This document shows positions 48,401-57,127 of a stretch of 64,000 nt of DNA, one piece after another. The notes under the pieces were generated by a model that had not been told where the DNA came from, made no database searches, and worked only from the letters and a program-made list of their open reading frames with translations. Source of the stretch: Mytilus edulis. Lineage: Eukaryota; Mollusca; Bivalvia; Mytilida; Mytilidae. The stretch lies in contig NC_092357.1 in NCBI RefSeq assembly GCF_963676685.1, positions 64,831,957 through 64,895,956 of the forward strand, read 5' to 3'. Each line of letters opens with the position of its first letter. Positions within the stretch are counted from its first letter, which is position 1. Made by a program: the position numbers and the translations under genes.

Positions 48401-51400
48401 AGAAAAATAAAATATTTTACCTACCTACCTACCCTGTTTCAAAACATAGGGTCGGAAAAGGGCAAACAAACAATATTTTAATTTAGGCCTTTAATACTGT
48501 AAATTCAGAAATTAATGAGTGCATTTATTGGTTTGATTCTTGAAGTAGGGACACAAATACAAGATTGTTTGTGCTATTTCAGGATAATCTGCATACAAAT
48601 ACAATACATGTATATGTATTTTAATATCAAAAATGTGATTTCTTATAATTACAAATCTCATGCAGTCACGTTATTTGCAGTTATAAATACCTCACAATAT
48701 TTTTTGAATTTACAGTATGTACAAGCACCTGCTGGACCTGATAAATCTTGAAAGGATGTCTAAAATAATTTGCAAAATGGTCTTCATTTAGTACTATAAA
48801 TTCAGAAATTATTGCATGCATTTATTATTGCGATTTTAATTTTGTGTTATTGAGAAAAATCCTGTTTTAAGTCATATAAAATATTTCAAAATGCAAGTTT
48901 AAATGATTGCAATTATTACCTTGTCACATTTTTCGCAAAAAATAAAAACATCGCAATAATTTCTGAATTTACTTTAGTAGTTTTAGCTTCACATATAGTG
49001 GTGCTCCAATTTATAGGAGATGTAAAATACTAATCAAACATTTTTTATTTTTGCTATAACAGTAAGCTGTCTTGGGCAGGACTACAGAAACAGATGAGTC
49101 AAGGCATTAGACGACATGATAGCAAAGGAAATGTAGTATCCTTATATATAATGAGTATCAGGGTCATAAACATGTTTAACCCCGCGTTCATTATCACTGA
49201 ACTATTATATATTTGTTTAGGGGCCAGCTGAAGGACGCCTCCAGGTGTGGGAATGTCTCGCTACATTGAAGACCTGTTGGTGACCTTCTGCTGTTGTTTT
49301 TTCTACGGTCGGGTTGTTGTCTCTTTGACACATTCCCCATTTCCATTCTCAATTTTATCACAATTAGGTTTACAGAAAAGATAATAATAGAAAAAAGAGG
49401 GGAATACAGTAATATAGACAGAAAACTAAAAAGGCTGACTATTTGATAGATAGAGCTGCAATTTAAAGAATAGAGAACAAAATATAAAGTGGAAGTGAAA
49501 TGCCTAAAAAAATTAAAGAAAACAAAAATGAAGGACATATAAAATAGAAGATGTGGTATAATTGCCAATGAGGCAACTCTTCACTAGACCAAATAACACA
49601 AAAGTTTACAACTTTAGGTTACCATACTGCCTTTCAACAATGTGCAGGCCCATACTGCATTGTCAGCTTTAAATGGCCCCAAATTCACAAACTATGTGCA
49701 GTTTTATGAGACCACATTTTATGATGTCCCATTTATTGGCATTATGTTTTCAGGTCAGTGCGTATAATTGTCCGTTCGTGCAGCTTCAGGTTAAAGTTTT
49801 TGGTTGAGGTAGTTTTTGATCAAGTCCAATCAACTTGAAACTTAGTTAACATGTTCCCTATGATATGATCTTTCTAATTTTAATGCCAAATTAGAGATTT
49901 TATCCCATTTTCACGGTCCACTGAACATAGAAAATAAAAGTCGGATGGGGCATGCGTGTACTGGGGACACATTCTTGTTTACTCTTCCTTGGGAGGTCTC
50001 TTAAAACAGATTTAACTGTATATTATTTAATGGATTCAAGAAGAGAGAAATATTCACACATTTTCCTTATACAGTATCAGTTTGGTAGTATAGGTAATGT
50101 AGTGATAGCACGAGGTGACAGTACAGAGACATTTTACTCCCAGATGACACAGGGGCTGGAGAAAAAGTTCCGTAAATCTTTCAACACTGTCAGCTGGAAC
50201 CCCTTCCCTATAGATATTTGGACTGGTATGTGTAAAGGAACATGTTTATATAGCATTGACAATTACGTTTCGAGAGATATGATTATTTAATTGTGTGGTT
50301 ATGCCGAGCTCTGCATACTATCCTATAGAAAATATGTTATTCTTTGAACATTTGATTTCCTGGTTCCACTGAACCCACAAAATCAACAAAAATTGGTACC
50401 CAACAAATAATAATGAATCCACATTACACTGAAATTTAAGGGTGTCTTTTGAGAGAACTCAAAAAGAATAAATGGCAATTCAGTAACTACAAATGTTGGT
50501 GACCTTCTGCTGTTGTCTGCTCTATGGTTGAGTTGTTGTCTCTTTGGCACATTCCCCATTTCCATTCTCAATTTTATTATCTTTTTATAGGAACCATAAA
50601 TCTATATGTTGATAAGGTATAAAACAAAAACTAATAACCAACTGTTCAGGAAAACATAAGATCACAAAAATACTGAACTTAGAGGAAAATCAATTCTGAA
50701 AGTCCATAATCACATGGCAAAATCAAATAACAAAACGCATCAAAAACGAATGGACAAAAACTGTCATATTCCTGACTTGGTACAGGCATTTTCAAATGTA
50801 GAAAATGGTGGATTAAATCTGGTTTTATAGCGCTAACCCTCTCACTTTGATGACAGTCTCATCAAATTCCGTTATATTTACATTGATGTGTAAACTAAAC
50901 AGACACAATAAATATAATAGTCAAAATATGGGTACATCAGTCATCATTGTATAACAATTTTAAAAGGAACAAATTAACAGAACACAAAAACATCTATCTA
51001 CAAACACATTTAAAAGTATTTTTAAGAGTGAGAGAAGTACATACATAATGTACATTGGAGAAGACGTTACTAAGTTGTAAAACTTCTGTCTAATCCATTT
51101 GTCATTTTGAACAATAAAATATGTTTAAACTATGTACATTATGTATCAGTAGAAGTTTTATCATATACATGTATCTTCAATAATTTATTGTTTCAGCCAA
51201 ACCCAACAGTATTGGACCAAAAGACACAGCTTCAATTACAGTAGCATCCAATTCAGAGTCAATAGTAGAATACCTTGAGACTGTCTATGAAAGGTCAAGG
51301 GTCAAATTTGCTGCCAAAGCATATCTCCATTGGTACAACAAGTATGGAGTAACCAATGTAAGTAGAATAGTGTTTATAATTTAATTTTGGATGTAGCGCA

Positions 51401-54000
51401 CAGACTTGGGGTCAATAACATTGGAATGTAATTAATTAAATTACACATTACATTGCAAAAATGAACAATTACATCAATTACACATTACACTGTTTTTGAA
51501 ATGTAATTAATTAAATTACAATTACTTTACTAAAGTAATTAATTAAATTACACATTACATTTCATCATGGCATTTTTTAACAATATTATACATGTATAAA
51601 TAATGCATGTGTAAAATATTCATGTAAGCATAGTTTAAAGCGTTGCATTTGATAATCATTAGCTATTTTAATGTTTTGTCTTTAGTCTGAATCTCTCTGG
51701 TCTGAACACTTTGACAGCAATTCTAAATAGCTTTTCGACAGGAGCTAATGTGGCAGATATTGCTTGATCAGAACATGGAAGTTCTATGATCAGAAGATCA
51801 TCATATTGAAAGGAGGGGGAATTGGTTTCTATTAACTTGCCAATACATCAAGGGGTATTTTGACATTTGAAGTCATTTAAATTAAACATAATATGAATAA
51901 AGATATAATACATAAATCATAAATATTTTTTTTTTGCATTAAAAATATCAAAAAGTGTCCTTGTCACAATATTGAAAATAATTTTTAGTACAAATAATGT
52001 ATGAATAAAGTCTTAATATTAGCAATATTTTGCTAATTAGATAAAAATACATGTAACAGTGGCATTGCCCCTGGACATTTTAATCGAATTAATTGCGGTT
52101 TGTTTTTACAGCTGTTAATTTTTATTTCTATAATCCTTTTGTGTATACTTATTTGACAAAATGATTGTGTGCAGTGGTTTTGAATACAAATGAACTGTCT
52201 AAGAAAGATTTTTCACAGTGACACTTTTTTTTTTGGTTTTTGTTAAACAAGGAGATTAATTACTTATCAATCTATTTAGTTAAACGATCTTTCTTAAAAA
52301 CTGAACACTTATATATGATTCTCACATTTATTTAATTTATAATTAAATAATAATTATTAAAAAAAAAACATCTGCAGGTCAAATATATATTAATATACAT
52401 TGTAACTTCAGTATAAATTATAGACTTCATATAATGAAAAAGTATGTGATATCAATATTTGAAAAACAAGTATTATTTTACAATTTATATTATTAAACAC
52501 AAATCATTATCATTAACACCATAAAAGTATATGTAATTGAAATGTAATTCAAAAGTAATTGAGCATTACATGCTTTTTTCAATGTAATTAATTAAATTAC
52601 CATTACATGTAATTAAAAAAATGCTCAATTACACATTACATTCAATTACATGGAAAACTGTAATGCATTACACTTAATTACCATTACATTTTCAATTACG
52701 ACATCCCTGGTAGCGCAACATGTCTTCTGATTCTCTAACAGTGTTTTGTCTATCAGCTCATAGACATAATTATGTCATGTGACCATGACATAATTATGTC
52801 ATGTGACCATGACATCATTAAAGTTTTTCATGATTTACTCTAGATTGAAATGGAATTTAGAATTAGATTAGAAGGAACGTCTGTAACTACGTGGGTTATT
52901 CAGTGTGCACCACATTTTTGATAATATTTCTTCATAGACAGAAAAAATATTGCAGTCATTCTTTTAATACACTGCAGCTGTGCTACATTTTTTGTATTTG
53001 GGCTGTCAAATCGCATTGTCCGTTTAATCATTTGTCATAGACAATCACTCACCTTATATCAACTTGTTTATGACCTTGACACTGCATTTTCGTAGAGTTT
53101 TATTTATGAATTCATTAAAAGTACAGGTTAGCTGACTTTTTGACCTCATATGCTCCAAATTTAAAAAAGTTATGAATTTTTTATTTGGAACAGTTGTAGG
53201 ATTGCAGCATATAAAGAAAAACCCAACAATGTCTTGAGCTAAATAAATAGAATAACTAATCAAAGAATTCAAATATAGAAAAAATTCAACCCGTGACCAA
53301 ACAACATGGAATTAACTCTTGCGCATGAATTAATGTGTTACAGTTATTTGGTCACTCGTTGAATATTTTTCTCTGTTTTCTCTGAATTTTTCAATTAGTT
53401 ATTCTATCAATAAAAGTTTATAAATTGTTTACTAATTGTTTCTGTTCAAAGTAAAACTGAGAATGGAAATAGGGAATATGTCAAATAGACAACAACCCGA
53501 CCATACAGCAGACAACAGCCAAGGCCACCAATGGGTCTTCAACTCTGCGAGAAAGTGTTTTTATGATCTCACTTTCACCATGAATGCTTGAAGTCAAATA
53601 TTTGAAACTCATGGATGTTTAGTATGGAAACAAGTGTTGAGCTATACATGTATAACATAAAGTGACAATAGTGGATTCACACATAAAAATGCAAAAAAAC
53701 AATTCAAATTCAAACTTATGTCTAAATAATTAATCAATGGTAACAGATATGCAGCTGATCATTGCATGTCAAGAAAAACAAAGAATAATGATAAAGTTGC
53801 TTTTGAAATCCTGGTCTGAAATCAAAAACAAATTTTTTTTAAAGTTTGTTTTTAAATTTAACATTCAAAGGTAAAAATATGATATAGCAGAACGATGTAA
53901 TTTTTTAATATCTAATTTCTGTCTTTTTCAGGAGGAATTTGAAGAAGCATTTGATGTTGTAGAAGACATTATACAGAATTATAAAAGTGCATTTTCATAA
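36428..54000 (+). CDS. Non-canonical tubulin, zeta/delta class (12 exons, 407 aa)
   Basis: Exons: 36,428-36,522; 40,003-40,098; 40,800-40,852; 42,048-42,126; 43,093-43,151; 44,717-44,858; 45,915-46,067; 47,159-47,254; 49,063-49,132; 50,075-50,225; 51,197-51,357; 53,932-54,000. They total 1,224 nt with all phases consistent. The protein starts MSAVFLHVGQCGNQIG, the tubulin N-terminal nucleotide-binding loop. It has GRGTNWALGY (residues 74-83), the tubulin signature GGTGSG (123-128), GESPLQNYNALLTLSYL (157 on) and KFAAKAYLHWYNKYG (368-382). It lacks the acidic C-terminal tail and the length (about 445-450 aa) of alpha and beta tubulins. The C-terminal WAGL and AKAYxHxYxKYG features resemble delta tubulin; the overall pattern fits the zeta/delta group linked to centrioles and basal bodies. 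I favour zeta, less surely than tubulin itself. All introns are GT-AG except one GC-AG. The gene starts 173 bp right of the Harbinger element. Confidence 0.87.
37075..37083. repeat. 9-bp target duplication, left copy
   Basis: TTTATATTA lies directly against the left terminal repeat. The identical sequence follows the right end at 39,646-39,654. Confidence 0.8.
37320..37640. mobile_element. Hairpin element with CRE motif, nested in the long-TIR element
   Basis: GGGTTATTGCATGAATATTG (from 37,341) pairs with CAATATTCATGCAATAACCC (to 37,460), around a GCACGAGCTTGCGAGTGC centre. ATTGTATAGCAATATAAT (37,464 on) is echoed inverted near 37,610-37,630. Between them lies GATGACGTCATG (TGACGTCA). The design matches the elements at 18,050 and 25,095. 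Confidence 0.65.
38231..38355. repeat. 125-bp near-perfect hairpin
   Basis: ACATGTCATTTTTCATATCG with GCATGTATTATCAGCCC on the left pairs with GGGCTGATAATACATGC and GATATGAAAAATGCCATGT on the right. GAGCCATGCGGCTC is at the centre. Confidence 0.85.
38379..38573. repeat. 56-bp direct duplication
   Basis: The stretch starting ACACTTTCTTTATTTTGTAT and ending TATCCAGTAAGTGG occurs at about 38,379-38,434 and again at about 38,518-38,573. A similar local duplication (CTCAGCCCAAATTCTCAACA) occurs at 39,184-39,282. Confidence 0.8.
39490..39645. repeat. Right long terminal inverted repeat
   Basis: Inverted counterpart of 37,084-37,245, followed by TTTATATTA. Confidence 0.8.
40099..42047. other. Tubulin introns 2 and 3: repeat fragments only
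   Basis: Apart from the 53-base exon at 40,800-40,852 there is no coding sequence. An M1-like fragment lies near 40,330-40,470. GGCGATCTGCTTTTACCA-type text occurs twice (41,463 and 41,583). A GGGCCGCTGAGCGGCCC hairpin sits at 41,848-41,864. 41,880-41,945 ends in a MITE-like AATTTCTGAATTTACAGTA. Confidence 0.55.
42127..43092. other. Tubulin intron 4: no gene
   Basis: The 86-codon frame at 42,509-42,769 runs through what looks like an interspersed repeat (AAAGGGAAATAATCAAAGTA) and has no domain. Confidence 0.55.
43476..43680. repeat. MITE-like element, copy 1
   Basis: The ends TGTGGATTCATTTATTTTTG and CAATAATAAATCCACA are inverted. The interior CTATAGAAAATTTGTCATTC and GTTGAACATTTAATTTTGTG recurs at 50,290-50,422 with the same AATGAATCCACA end. 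Confidence 0.65.
43775..44390. repeat. Interspersed element with ATACGCCCG ends
   Basis: It starts ATACGCCCGCC and ends GACGGGCGTAT. Three internal repeats of about 130 bp carry GATTATTGCTTAAAACTTTA and TTCAAAATTTTATTTT. Confidence 0.6.
44590..44700 (+). pseudogene. Dead tandem copy of tubulin exon 6
   Basis: 44,605 on (GGATCTCGTCTGTGTGAGGC) repeats the exon-6 sequence found 117 bp downstream (GGATCTTGTCTGTGTGAGGC). In this copy the acceptor reads TTTTTGGAC instead of TTTTTAGGA, so AG is lost. The frame has an in-frame TAG (ATG AGG TAG), and the match ends shortly after TGATTTCCTGTA. It cannot be spliced in as coding sequence. Confidence 0.85.
44929..45612. mobile_element. TTAA-flanked 684-bp element in tubulin intron 6
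   Basis: Perfect 13-bp ends AGGGGCACTAGCT and AGCTAGTGCCCCT, each bordered by TTAA (44,925-44,928 and 45,613-45,616). This is the insertion signature of piggyBac-type elements. The interior has no transposase frame, so it is a non-autonomous element. The TTAA could instead be part of a 17-bp inverted repeat. Confidence 0.65.
46083..46195 (+). pseudogene. Dead tandem copy of the 3' half of tubulin exon 7
   Basis: 46,106-46,182 repeats 45,991-46,067 (GATGCCATGAACACC...CCATGACACCAAAAAG), with the GTTAGATTATCTCC donor region, at a 115-bp offset. It has no acceptor of its own. Reading through from the first copy meets TGA at about 46,092, so it should be intronic. Confidence 0.85.
46196..47158. 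other. Remainder of tubulin intron 7
   Basis: AT-rich DNA with several diverged CTCCCCTT-containing stretches (46,380, 46,795). No gene or defined element. Confidence 0.5.
47255..47260 (+). promoter_or_regulatory. Non-canonical GC splice donor of tubulin intron 8
   Basis: Exon 8 ends GCTAAGAG followed by GCAAGT, with AG at the far end (TATAACAG, 49,062). GC-AG introns with this otherwise ideal donor context are a known minor class. No GT that keeps the frame is nearby. Confidence 0.75.
47283..48490. mobile_element. 1.2-kb element with about 40-bp terminal inverted repeats
   Basis: The left AGGCTTAAATTAAAATATTG then TTTGTTTGCCCTTTACC matches, inverted, the right GGAAAAGGGCAAACAAACAA then TATTTTAATTTAGGCCT. 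TACC runs (TACCTACCTACCC) lie near the right end. No transposase frame and no certain target duplication. Confidence 0.65.
48495..48717. mobile_element. MITE, family with TACTGTAAATTCAG ends, copy 1
   Basis: TACTGTAAATTCAGAAATTA at the left is inverted at the right (TTTTTTGAATTTACAGTA). It begins 5 bp after the preceding 1.2-kb element. Confidence 0.7.
48792..48979. mobile_element. MITE, same family, copy 2
   Basis: TACTATAAATTCAGAAATTA then TTGCATGC at the left; CGCAATAATTTCTGAATTTA then CTTTAGTA at the right. Confidence 0.7.
49186..49345 (-). repeat. M2 repeat fragment (minus strand)
   Basis: It contains GGACGCCTCCAGGTGTGGGA, GAAGACCTGTTGGTGACCTT and CATTCCCCATTTCCATTC. It lies in tubulin intron 9. 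The 124-codon minus frame over it is a repeat artefact. Confidence 0.7.
49550..50060 (+). repeat. M1 fragment and unidentified repeat before tubulin exon 10
   Basis: 49,550-49,700 matches M1 (GATGTGGTATAATTGCCAAT). 49,780-49,990 contains a further repeat-like stretch ending GTACTGGGGACACATTCTTG. Confidence 0.5.
50290..51000. repeat. Tubulin intron 10: MITE copy, M2 fragment and another repeat
   Basis: 50,290-50,422 is a second copy of the 43,476 MITE family. 50,490-50,575 is M2 on the minus strand. 50,640-51,000 (CATCAAAAACGAATGGACAA, GACAGTCTCATCAAATTCCG) looks from memory like a further abundant mussel repeat. Confidence 0.55.
51378..52970. mobile_element. Hairpin/CRE-family element split by a hAT-like insertion
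   Basis: TTTATAATTTAATTTTGGAT before the insertion, and AACATGTCTTCTGATTCTCT with ATAGACAGAAAAAATATTGC after it, reproduce the order of the element at 25,080-25,385. The CRE here is decayed (GTGACCATGACATCATTA). Confidence 0.7.
51401..52709. mobile_element. hAT-like non-autonomous element, 1,309 bp
   Basis: An 8-bp direct repeat GTAGCGCA flanks it (51,393-51,400 and 52,710-52,717). The ends start CAGACTTGGG and, inverted, CAGGGATGTC. Both subterminal regions are packed with TAATTAAATTACA-type motifs in both orientations. 8-bp duplications with CAG ends are typical of hAT elements. No transposase frame is present. Confidence 0.75.
53455..53560 (+). repeat. M2 repeat fragment in tubulin intron 11
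   Basis: GAGAATGGAAATAGGGAATA then TGTCAAATAGACAACAACCC and a CAACTCTGCGAGAAAGTG end. Confidence 0.7.
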
Positions 54001-54189
54001 AATTTAAATGACATTTATGATTTAATTTTTTATGATAATCAAAACAAATGTGTGTCTTATGTCTTTATGTTAGTTGTTGTTTTTGTTGAGCTTGACTTGT
54101 ATAGCAGAAAGCTTAACATAGGGATAGTGATTCAGTGGCATTTGCTAACCTCTTAAAATTTTAATATTTCAGAAGGTAGAAGACCTTGA

Positions 54190-54435
54190 TCCTGCATAAT
54201 TTGTATATAGATGCCACAAGTTTCCGTCTGTCATGTGTCCATTGTCCTTGACCTAATTTTCATAGTTCAATGACTACTTTTTTGTTTTTGTTTTTTGTTT
54301 TGTTTTTCTAACACTATTAGCAACAGGTCAACTATATTTGGTGTATAGAATTATTGTAAGGTGTATTTGTCTGTCAGGAAATTATCATCTGACCATGATC
54401 TCATTTTCATGGTTCATTGATCGATCTTTATTATA
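54190..54435 (-). repeat. Fragment of the pearl-like element (minus strand)
   Basis: GACCATGATCTCATTTTCAT, ACTATATTTGGTGTATAGAA and CTTGACCTAATTTTCATAGT are reverse-complement relatives of the 14,513-15,562 core unit. Confidence 0.6.
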
Positions 54436-54710
54436 TATAACTCTTCCTGATTAATATAAAAAAGAAGATGTGGTATGATTGCCAATGAGACAACTCTCCA
54501 CAAGAGACTAAATGACACAGAAATTAACAACTATAGGTCAACGTATGGGCTTCAACAATGAGCAAAGCCCATATCGCACACTCAGCTATAAAAGGCCCGA
54601 AATGACAATGTAAAACAATTCAAAGGAGAAAACTAAAGGCCTAATTTATGTACAAAAAATGAATGAAAAACAAATATGTAACACATAAACTAATGACAAC
54701 CACTGAATGC

Positions 54711-54838
54711 TCTTCAACTTTGTACTTTATTTGGCTTTTTTAACTTTTTTGGATTTGAGCGTCACTGATGAGTCTTTTGTAGACGAAACGCGCCTCTGGC
54801 GTATATACAAAATTTAGTCCTGGTATCTATGATGAGTT
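54711..54838 (+). mobile_element. Small repeat inserted in M1, carrying a ribozyme
   Basis: The segment from TTCAACTTTGTACTTTATTT to TGGTATCTATGATGAGTTTA interrupts M1. From memory, its AGTCTTTTGTAGACGAAACG core is a very common motif in mollusc genomes. Confidence 0.55.
54751..54820 (+). ncRNA. Hammerhead ribozyme core, type I-like
   Basis: All conserved core bases are present. CTGATGA is at 54,765-54,771. Stem II is GTC/GAC with a 7-nt loop (54,772-54,784), and GAAA lies at 54,785-54,788. Stem III is CGC/GCG (54,789-54,791 with 54,799-54,801), closing a GCCTCTG loop. The cleavage triplet GTA ends at 54,803. The A before CTGATGA can pair with the T after the triplet, but the rest of stem I is weak; GGATTT (54,751-54,756) with AAATTT (54,810-54,815) could form its distal part. 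Short-stem-III hammerheads occur in Penelope-like elements and retrozymes, and a Penelope-like relic lies about 0.6 kb away on the other strand. Confidence 0.75.
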
Positions 54839-55380
54839 TATTTACAGGCTCCTGACTTGGGACAGGCACATACATACAGAATGTGGCGGGGTGAAACATG
54901 TTAGTGGGATCCCAACCCTCCTCCTAACCTTGGACAGTGGTGTAACAGTACAACATAAGAACGAACTATAAAAATCAATTGAAAAAGGCTTAACTTATCA
55001 GATGGATAAAAATACAAATACTACAAATACAAGTGGACGTGACCTGGTACATCCAAACAACAAAAAGACACTAAGTACAGATCTGAGAGTACTCGGAGTT
55101 ACTGACAGCTAGTTCAAAGCCACTATCAACTAATAAAAAAAATCATGCATCTAAGACTAAATACTCAACCCGTACACATCCAACGGATTGAGTGTAAAGA
55201 CGCCATAAACAGTCAGAGAAAAACATGACCTTGTGCAATGCCAAGATACAGGTATCGACAGATTGTAGATCTATGAATGTGTATATGTATATAACAATAA
55301 TATTTAGTTTGCTTTTAATTTACTGATAACAAAATTAATATTAGTACCAATGAAAATAATATTTAATGATCTAATTACAG

Positions 55381-56763
55381 TCATGTGTTGAATTGGTAAC
55401 CTTTTAGAATAAGTTTATTTAAAGGTTTGATAAGTTTACCAGGATCATTTCTAAATTTTCGGGCACAGTAAACAGTACGGCTGTAAAAATGAGGAGGTGC
55501 AATTCCGTTTGAAATAAGTTTTCTACAGGTACAACCAAACTTCAAAACCAAATCTTTATATATGTGGAAGAATTTAGTAAAGGTTTTAAGTAATTTGTGA
55601 TAACGAAAACCCTGGCTTAATAATTTACCAGTAATACATAGATTATGCTCTTTAAAATCAAAAACGTCACAACAGACATCGGCATAGCGAACGAGTTGTG
55701 AAATATAAACACCATAAGATGGTGCCAAAAACATCACCATCCAAAAAGGGAAAATTAACAGTAGGGAACGAAAAATCGTCCCTTTTGTCGTAAATTTGAG
55801 CGTGGTGTTTCTTGTGTAAAATCGAAATATTTAAAGCTAGGAAAGGACAGTTTTTAACCGTTTAAATTTGATTTGTTGAAAGTAAGTTCCTTTGGATAAA
55901 TTTCGGCAGTATATTGAGAAAATTCGTGATTATTTAACGAAAAAATATCATCAAGATAACAGTAAGTGTTGTTGAATTTATCAACTAAATGCAATTTAGA
56001 CGGGTCTTTACTGAGTTTGGTCATAAACTGTGATTCATTACAGTACAAAAACAAGTCTGCTTTTAAAGGGACGCAATTAGTGCCCATAGGAATACCTAAA
56101 ACCTGTCGATAAACTTTGTTGCCGAAACGTACATAAATATTATCAAGGAGAAAATTAACAGCTTCAATCTTCTCATCACACCTCCAGTAAGTATATCTAG
56201 CATATTTACCTTTCTCATTAGAAGACTTTATGAGTTGCAGCAAATATATTTGCATTCAGATTTACCAAACGACCATTTAATTAAATCGTCAAATTTTGAT
56301 TGATAAGATAGTGTGGAAGTGTAGTGTAAAGAGTAGAAAAGTCAAAAATGTCAACAGAATCAAAAGGACCATCAAAAGCACGTAATTTATCTAAAACACC
56401 CAGAGAATTTTTTACACTCCAAAAATAGATTATTCCACCTTTTTCATATACAATAGTTTATGATAAGCTCTTTGATAGTAGTTAAGGAACTTGTTAAAAG
56501 CATTCAAAGATTAGTTGCCGAGATGAAACTATATTTTACTGTTTTTTGTGTAGTTTAGGTAACCAGTACATAGAAGGGACCTTCAAATGTTCAGAAGTAG
56601 CCTTAAGCTGTGATGTGGTTATGATATGTTTGTTAACTATATGGCTCTCTGTGGGGCGCATGGACTTGAATGTAGATGAATTTAAAATTTTATTCTTAAG
56701 AACGTCCGTGTAGTATTTACGGCATACCACCACCACATTGTTGGCTGCTTTGCAACTGGACAT
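55381..56763 (-). pseudogene. Broken Penelope-like reverse transcriptase
   Basis: Three minus-strand frames make one protein interrupted by stops and frameshifts. 56,763-56,536 has NNVVVVCRKYYTDVL and YWLPKLHKKQ. 56,255-55,854 holds the RT palm, with VLGIPMGTNCVPLKADLFL and the catalytic YLDD (55,958-55,947). 55,740-55,381 has the following APSYGVYISQLVRYADVC segment and thumb-like helices. The PKLHK and GIPMGTN motifs fit Penelope-like RTs better than LINE or LTR ones. No GIY-YIG nuclease domain was seen. It cannot produce a complete enzyme. Confidence 0.75.
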
Positions 56764-57127
56764 GCTCTTTAATTGGTACGAATATTTTTACTCCTGCTGT
56801 TGTCCTGTTGTCCATACCATATTTTTCATTTGATAATATTTAAATGCATGCATATGTTGCATGCACACATTACAAATGTAACCGTGTAACCTTGGTTTGT
56901 AATCTAGCAGAACAAATCAAATAGGTTATCAAAATCGTTAGAACAGGAGCAAAAGGTTATCAACATATACCACTTAAACGTAATCCTAACGTCCACAAAC
57001 ATGAGAGTTGACCTTCTGTTATGTTGTCTTACTGGTATGTACGTGCACACTTTTTTGTCAATATTTGCATTGAGCATGCTGAGGAAGTCAAGTTTTTAAA
57101 TATTTGTATACCCCCGAAAAAAAAGTC

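Larger units (their letters stand above)
54460..55110 (+). repeat. Long M1 copy interrupted by a ribozyme-bearing segment
   Basis: 54,460-54,710 (GATGTGGTATGATTGCCAAT ... AACACATAAAC) and 54,843-55,000 (GGCTCCTGACTTGGGACAGG ... ATAAGAACGAACTATAAAAA) are consecutive parts of M1. About 130 bp between them is a separate insertion. Confidence 0.7.

Noticed and set aside
49194-49568. 124-codon open frame on the minus strand
   Set aside because: It is a hydrophobic run through AT-rich intron DNA ending in an M2 repeat; it lies in tubulin intron 9 and has no domain.
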